From SURF-24 sp964537965 (GTDB lineage Bacteria; Bacteroidota; Ignavibacteria; Ignavibacteriales; SURF-24), in contig CAZIDB010000079.1 of assembly GCA_964537965.1 (NCBI GenBank), forward strand, positions 1-18,845: a DNA stretch of 18,845 bases, read 5' to 3'. The position numbers and the translations under genes are program-made. The notes under the pieces are model-generated. The model saw only the letters and a list, made by a program, of their open reading frames with translations. It did not search any database and had not been told where the DNA came from. Shown here piece after piece: positions 15,024 to 18,845 of the stretch. Numbering within the stretch: the stretch's first letter is position 1; every line of letters begins with the position of its first letter.

Positions 15024-16106
15024 ATGAGCAGTGTTCTAAATTATAATAAAGAAGCAAAAATGGATTTCATCTCAATCGGTGCCTTGGTTCACCGTTTAGA
15101 CCCCGGAATTATTCCTTTCCGTAAAGCTACAGAATGTAAAATTCATGTTAGCGGTGGAGAGTTTAATGTTGCCGCCAATCTTTCAGATTGTTTTAAAATG
15201 AATACCGGCGTTGCAACCGCAATGGTAAATTATCAAATTGGAGATATGATTGCTGAACGAGTTAAAGCAATGGGAGTAAAACCATTTTATAAATATTTCA
15301 AACACAATGGTGTTAACGGACCAAATATGGCAACTGTTTACAGCGATCGTGGTTTTGGTTCACGTGCGCCTGTTGTTTTTTATAATAGAGCAAATGAAGG
15401 TGGTGCTTTACTTAAACCGGGAGATTTTAACTGGAGAGAAATTTTTGCAGATGGAGTTAAATGGTTTCATAGCGGCGGCATATTTGCTTCTCTTTCGGAA
15501 ACAACCGGCCCTACAATAATTGAAGGAATGAAAGCCGCAAAAGCAGCCGGTGCAATTACAAGCTTCGATCTTAACTACCGCGCTAAACTCTGGAACATCT
15601 GGGGCGGTGAACAGAAAGCTGCCGAGATAATTGACGGCATTGTTAAAAATGTTGATGTTATAATTGGCAACGAAGAAGATTTACAGAAAGGACTCGGGAT
15701 TCCAGGTCCTGAAGTTGCAGCTAAATCAAAACTTGATCCTACAGTTTTCTTCGGAATGATTGACAAGGTAACTGCAAAATATCCGCAGGTTAAAATTGTT
15801 GCTACAACTTTGCGCGAAGTTCATTCAACAAATCATCATAGCTGGAGCGCAGTTGCATGGATAAACGGCAAAACATATCAGGCTCCAACATGCGAACTTA
15901 ATGTTTATGATCGTGTTGGCGGCGGCGATGGTTTTGCTGCAGGATTTATTTACGGATTGCTGACAGATGAATCACCCGAAGAAGCAGTTAAACTTGGCTG
16001 GGCTCACGGTGCGTTACTTACTACATTTCCCGGTGATACAACAATGTCTTCAATAGATGAAGTGAAAGCATTCGCAAAAGGCGGATCAGCTCGCATTCAA
16101 CGTTGA
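15024..16106 (+). CDS. PfkB-family sugar-acid kinase, paralogue of KdgK
   Basis: A 360-residue ribokinase-fold kinase. The substrate side has SGGEFNVAANLS (43-54), where the KdgK at 1168 has GGGEANVAVSLA. SFDLNYRAKLW (180-190), GNEEDLQKGLGI (215-226) and TLREVHSTNHHSWSA closely mirror that kinase. The ATP-side motif is DRVGGGDGFAAG, with catalytic Asp302. AGGA at 15013-15016 is 7 nt before ATG; a second Met at residue 13 would give the shorter family-style N-terminus MDFISIGA. Domain databases would probably call it KDG kinase. But the window already has a KdgK next to eda, and this gene sits between uxuB and the LarA-family gene and is followed by gnd. So a different aldonate substrate (gluconate or mannonate) is a real possibility. 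Fold is certain; substrate is open. Confidence 0.8.
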   Translation: MSSVLNYNKEAKMDFISIGALVHRLDPGIIPFRKATECKIHVSGGEFNVAANLSDCFKMNTGVATAMVNYQIGDMIAERVKAMGVKPFYKYFKHNGVNGPNMATVYSDRGFGSRAPVVFYNRANEGGALLKPGDFNWREIFADGVKWFHSGGIFASLSETTGPTIIEGMKAAKAAGAITSFDLNYRAKLWNIWGGEQKAAEIIDGIVKNVDVIIGNEEDLQKGLGIPGPEVAAKSKLDPTVFFGMIDKVTAKYPQVKIVATTLREVHSTNHHSWSAVAWINGKTYQAPTCELNVYDRVGGGDGFAAGFIYGLLTDESPEEAVKLGWAHGALLTTFPGDTTMSSIDEVKAFAKGGSARIQR

Positions 16107-16123
16107 TGAAAGGATGATTTGAA

Positions 16124-17395
16124 ATGTTACTTTATAGTAAAGGATCGGAAGCTGCTTCATTCTCAAAAGAAGAATTAAAAGAAGTACTTTATTCTGTTCT
16201 AGATAAACTTGGTCCAAGGAAAAAAGTTCTTGCTATTCCTCCTGATTTTACACGCTTTCATTCGCAGGCAGGAATAATTACAGAAATGATCTGGCAATAT
16301 TACGGTGAAAGTTTAACGGATGTATTACCCGCACTTGGTACTCACGTTCCAATGACTTCATCTGAAATAAAAAAAATGTACGGGCAAACTCCTGAGAATC
16401 TTTTCAGAGTTCATGATTGGCGTGAAGGACTCGTAACACTTGGTGAAGTGCCGACAGAATTTGTAAAGAAAGTTTCTGAGGGAGCAGTTGATTATCCCTG
16501 GCCTGCACAGGTAGATAAACTTCTTGTTGAAGGGAATTTTGATTTGATTCTATCCGTAGGTCAGGTTGTTCCTCATGAAGTAATTGGAATGGCAAACTAC
16601 AACAAAAATATTTTTGTTGGTACCGGCGGAAGGGAAGGAATAAATAAAAGTCATTTCCTTGGCGCTGCTTACGGTATGGAAAGAATAATGGGAAGAGCAG
16701 ATAATCCTGTAAGACAAGTCCTGAATTACGCTTCAGAAAATTTTGCAAAACATCTGCCTATAGTTTATATACAGACAGTTGTCGGCAAAGATGAATCCGG
16801 CAATCTTACAATCAGAGGCTTGTACATTGGTGATGATGTTGAATGTTTTAATCTTGCAGCCGCGCTTTCCCTTAAAGTTAATTTTGAAATGCTTGATAAA
16901 CCTTTGAAGAAAGTTGTTGTCTATCTTGATCCTGAAGAATTTAAAACTACCTGGCTTGGCAATAAAAGCATTTACCGGACACGTATGGCAATTGCAGATG
17001 GCGGCGAATTAATTGTGCTTGCTCCGGGATTGAAAGAATTTGGCGAAGATAAAGGAATTGATAAGTTAATCCGCAAGTACGGTTATGTTAACACTCCAAA
17101 AGTTCTTCAGTATGTAAAAGAGAATGAGGATTTAAGAAACAATCTTTCCGCTGCTGCGCATTTAATTCATGGAACATCGGAAGGAAGATTTACAATAACT
17201 TACTGCCCGGGTAAAATAACCAAAGAAGAAATTGAAAGCGTAAACTTTAATTATGCTGATCTTGAGACAATGTTGAAAAAGTATAACCCGGAAAAATTAG
17301 TTGATGGATTCAACATAATGCCGGATAGTGAAGAAATATTTTATATATCAAATCCCGCACTTGGATTGTGGGCTTACAAAGAAAGATTCAAATAA
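16124..17395 (+). CDS. LarA-family nickel-dependent 2-hydroxyacid racemase/epimerase
   Basis: A 423-residue member of the lactate racemase (LarA, DUF2088) superfamily, which uses a nickel-pincer nucleotide to invert C2 of 2-hydroxyacids. Visible motifs: PPDFTRFH (39-46, the DxTR element), LGTHVPM (71-77), HDW (97-99), VPHEVIGMANYNK (149-161) and SHFLG (176-180). His151, Lys161 and His177 are spaced 10 and 16 apart, exactly as LarA His174, Lys184 and His200 (catalytic His, cofactor-linking Lys, Ni-ligand His). The usual SGGR before the Lys is replaced by ANYN. AAAGGA at 16109-16114 is the ribosome site; the gene starts 17 bp after the kinase and ends 17 bp before gnd. Known superfamily activities include lactate, malate and gluconate C2 inversion. 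Here mannonate/gluconate epimerisation is my inference. Cofactor genes larB, larC and larE are not in the window. Confidence 0.85.
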   Translation: MLLYSKGSEAASFSKEELKEVLYSVLDKLGPRKKVLAIPPDFTRFHSQAGIITEMIWQYYGESLTDVLPALGTHVPMTSSEIKKMYGQTPENLFRVHDWREGLVTLGEVPTEFVKKVSEGAVDYPWPAQVDKLLVEGNFDLILSVGQVVPHEVIGMANYNKNIFVGTGGREGINKSHFLGAAYGMERIMGRADNPVRQVLNYASENFAKHLPIVYIQTVVGKDESGNLTIRGLYIGDDVECFNLAAALSLKVNFEMLDKPLKKVVVYLDPEEFKTTWLGNKSIYRTRMAIADGGELIVLAPGLKEFGEDKGIDKLIRKYGYVNTPKVLQYVKENEDLRNNLSAAAHLIHGTSEGRFTITYCPGKITKEEIESVNFNYADLETMLKKYNPEKLVDGFNIMPDSEEIFYISNPALGLWAYKERFK

Positions 17396-17412
17396 GTTTA
17401 AAAGGAATTAAT

Positions 17413-18845
17413 ATGAAATCCAATATAGGTTTAATTGGCATTGGAGTAATGGGAGAAAATCTTTCGCTTAATATGGAAAGCAAAGGTTTCTCTGTTTCGG
17501 TTTATGATCTGGCAAAAGATAAAGTTGAAAAATTTGTGAACGGAAGAGGCGCAGGTAAAAAAATTACAGGCACTTATTCTCCGCAGGAGTTGGTAAACTC
17601 GCTTGAAACTCCGCGTAAAATTATGATGATGGTTCAGGCTGGTAAAGCTGTTGATAATGTTATTGATACTCTTGTTCCTCTCTTGCAGGAAGGCGATATA
17701 ATTATTGATGGCGGTAACTCTCACTTTCCCGATACAACAAGAAGAACAAAATATCTTGAGAGCAAAGGTTTACTTTTTATTGGTACCGGAGTTTCCGGTG
17801 GTGAAGAAGGCGCTCTGCTTGGTCCTTCAATTATGCCGGGCGGTTCTGCAAAAGCATGGCCAACAGTAAAACCAATATTTCAGGCGATTGCCGCAAAAGT
17901 AGAAAATAATATTCCTTGCTGCGACTGGATTGGCGAAGAAGGCGCCGGGCACTTTGTTAAAATGGTCCATAACGGAATTGAATACGGTGATATGCAGTTG
18001 ATTACCGAAGCATATTTGATTATGAGAGATTTGCTTGGAATGTCAGCCGGTGAAATGCACGAAGTATTTAAAGAATGGAATGAAGGTGAACTTAACAGCT
18101 ATCTTATAGAAATTACAAGAGATATTCTTGCTTATAAAGATAATGATGGCAAACCACTAGTAGATAAAATTCTTGATACGGCAGGTCAAAAGGGAACAGG
18201 CAAATGGACAGGAATTGCTTCGCTTGATCTGGGTATTCCTCTTACTCTTATCGGTGAAGCCGTTTATGCAAGATGTCTTTCTTCAATTAAGGATGAAAGA
18301 GTGATGGCCTCAGGAATTTTGCATGGACCAAAGCCAAAATTTGACGGAGATAAAAAAGCTTTTGTTGAAGATATAAGAAAAGCATTATTTGCTTCAAAGA
18401 TTGTTTCGTACGCTCAGGGCTACGTTTTGATGAAAGCCGCAGCTGAAGAATATAAATGGAATTTAAATTATGGCGGTATTGCGCTTATGTGGCGCGGCGG
18501 TTGTATTATTCGCTCAGTATTCCTTGGCAAAATCAAAGAAGCATTTGATAAAAACCCCGCAATTACAAATTTACTTCTTGATCCGTTCTTCAAAGATAAA
18601 ATTGAGAACTCACAGGACTCATGGAGAAGGGTTGTAGCAACAGCAGCGCTTAACGGAATCTGGATTCCTGCAATGTCTACCGCGTTAAATTATTTTGATG
18701 GATACAGAACCGCTAAACTGCCTGCTAATCTTTTACAGGCACAGCGTGATTATTTCGGCGCTCATCTATATGAACGCATTGATAAACCAAGAGGAGAATA
18801 TTTCCATACAAACTGGACAGGTAAAGGCGGAGAAACAACTTCTTC
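17413..18845 (+). CDS. gnd: 6-phosphogluconate dehydrogenase, decarboxylating (3' end cut by window edge)
   Basis: Oxidatively decarboxylates 6-phosphogluconate to ribulose-5-phosphate. It is open from ATG 17413 (AAAGGA at 17401-17406) to the edge, 477 codons. It aligns by eye to E. coli Gnd (468 residues) almost throughout and ends in the FHTNWTGKGG tail, so only a few residues are missing. Seen: GIGVMG (9-14), VSGGEEGA (127-134), catalytic Lys183, Asn187 and Glu190 in FVKMVHNGIEYGD, GQKGTGKWT, and QRDYFGAHLYERID. The end of the second Rossmann strand reads YDLAKDK (Asp32-Leu33-Ala34), where E. coli has FNRSREK. Loss of the Asn-Arg-Ser phosphate-binding set for an acidic residue suggests preference for NAD. 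Lying 17 bp after the LarA-family gene, it appears to be part of the uronate operon. Confidence 0.95.
   Translation, partial: MKSNIGLIGIGVMGENLSLNMESKGFSVSVYDLAKDKVEKFVNGRGAGKKITGTYSPQELVNSLETPRKIMMMVQAGKAVDNVIDTLVPLLQEGDIIIDGGNSHFPDTTRRTKYLESKGLLFIGTGVSGGEEGALLGPSIMPGGSAKAWPTVKPIFQAIAAKVENNIPCCDWIGEEGAGHFVKMVHNGIEYGDMQLITEAYLIMRDLLGMSAGEMHEVFKEWNEGELNSYLIEITRDILAYKDNDGKPLVDKILDTAGQKGTGKWTGIASLDLGIPLTLIGEAVYARCLSSIKDERVMASGILHGPKPKFDGDKKAFVEDIRKALFASKIVSYAQGYVLMKAAAEEYKWNLNYGGIALMWRGGCIIRSVFLGKIKEAFDKNPAITNLLLDPFFKDKIENSQDSWRRVVATAALNGIWIPAMSTALNYFDGYRTAKLPANLLQAQRDYFGAHLYERIDKPRGEYFHTNWTGKGGETTS

Noticed and set aside
17431..17724. Minus-strand ORF near the right edge
   Set aside because: It lies entirely inside gnd, whose + strand translation is an unmistakable conserved enzyme.
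1..18845. CRISPR array, tRNA, rRNA or insertion sequence
   Set aside because: No regularly spaced short repeats, no tRNA-like folds and no transposase or integrase coding sequence were seen.

Overview
The window is AT-rich, and every gene lies on the + strand. It reads as a pectin and hexuronate utilisation locus from a member of the Ignavibacteria / Chlorobi–Bacteroidetes side of the tree. The clearest lineage marker is the type IX secretion sorting domain at the end of the large secreted protein (QNYPNPFNPST motif, terminal MVLIK), a form common in Ignavibacteria-type genomes. A TonB-dependent receptor with a carboxypeptidase-like N-terminal domain and a Bacteroidetes-style LacI regulator agree with this. 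The species assignment is inference only.

Layout. 1-126 is the tail of an unrecognised gene. 127-493 is non-coding and holds a structured, repeat-like element (184-330) and a separate perfect 12-bp hairpin (349-375). 494-2196 encodes KDPG aldolase (eda) and 2-keto-3-deoxygluconate kinase (kdgK). 2197-2449 is non-coding and carries a paired-hairpin REP-like element. 2450-5464 is a TonB-dependent receptor. 5564-8863 is a secreted beta-helix protein built from two nearly identical modules, closed by a strong intrinsic terminator at 8880-8919. From 9046 a tightly spaced run extends to the window edge: LacI regulator, pectin methylesterase, kduD, uxaE, kduI, SDR-type uxuB, a second PfkB sugar kinase, a LarA-family nickel hydroxyacid racemase/epimerase, and 6-phosphogluconate dehydrogenase (gnd, cut by the edge just before its stop).

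How it fits together. Pectin is de-esterified by the secreted methylesterase. Fragments probably enter through the TonB-dependent receptor, and the beta-helix protein acts outside the cell. Unsaturated uronate from lyase action goes through KduI, KduD, KdgK and Eda to pyruvate and glyceraldehyde-3-phosphate. Saturated galacturonate, once isomerised to tagaturonate by an enzyme not in the window, can be epimerised by UxaE to fructuronate and reduced by UxuB to D-mannonate. No mannonate dehydratase is visible. Instead, the genes after uxuB are a PfkB kinase, a LarA-family enzyme (a superfamily that includes gluconate 2-epimerases) and gnd. This order suggests a possible route from mannonate to gluconate to 6-phosphogluconate to ribulose-5-phosphate, linking hexuronates to the pentose phosphate pathway. 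It is the most interesting hypothesis in the window and is untested. The Gnd has Asp-Leu-Ala where NADP-specific enzymes have Asn-Arg-Ser/Thr, so it may be NAD-dependent, which would balance the NADH used by UxuB.

The second notable observation is the beta-helix gene. Its two modules share a 1144-bp block with no mismatch found, while the homologous sequence on both sides has clearly diverged. This is the pattern left by recent gene conversion.
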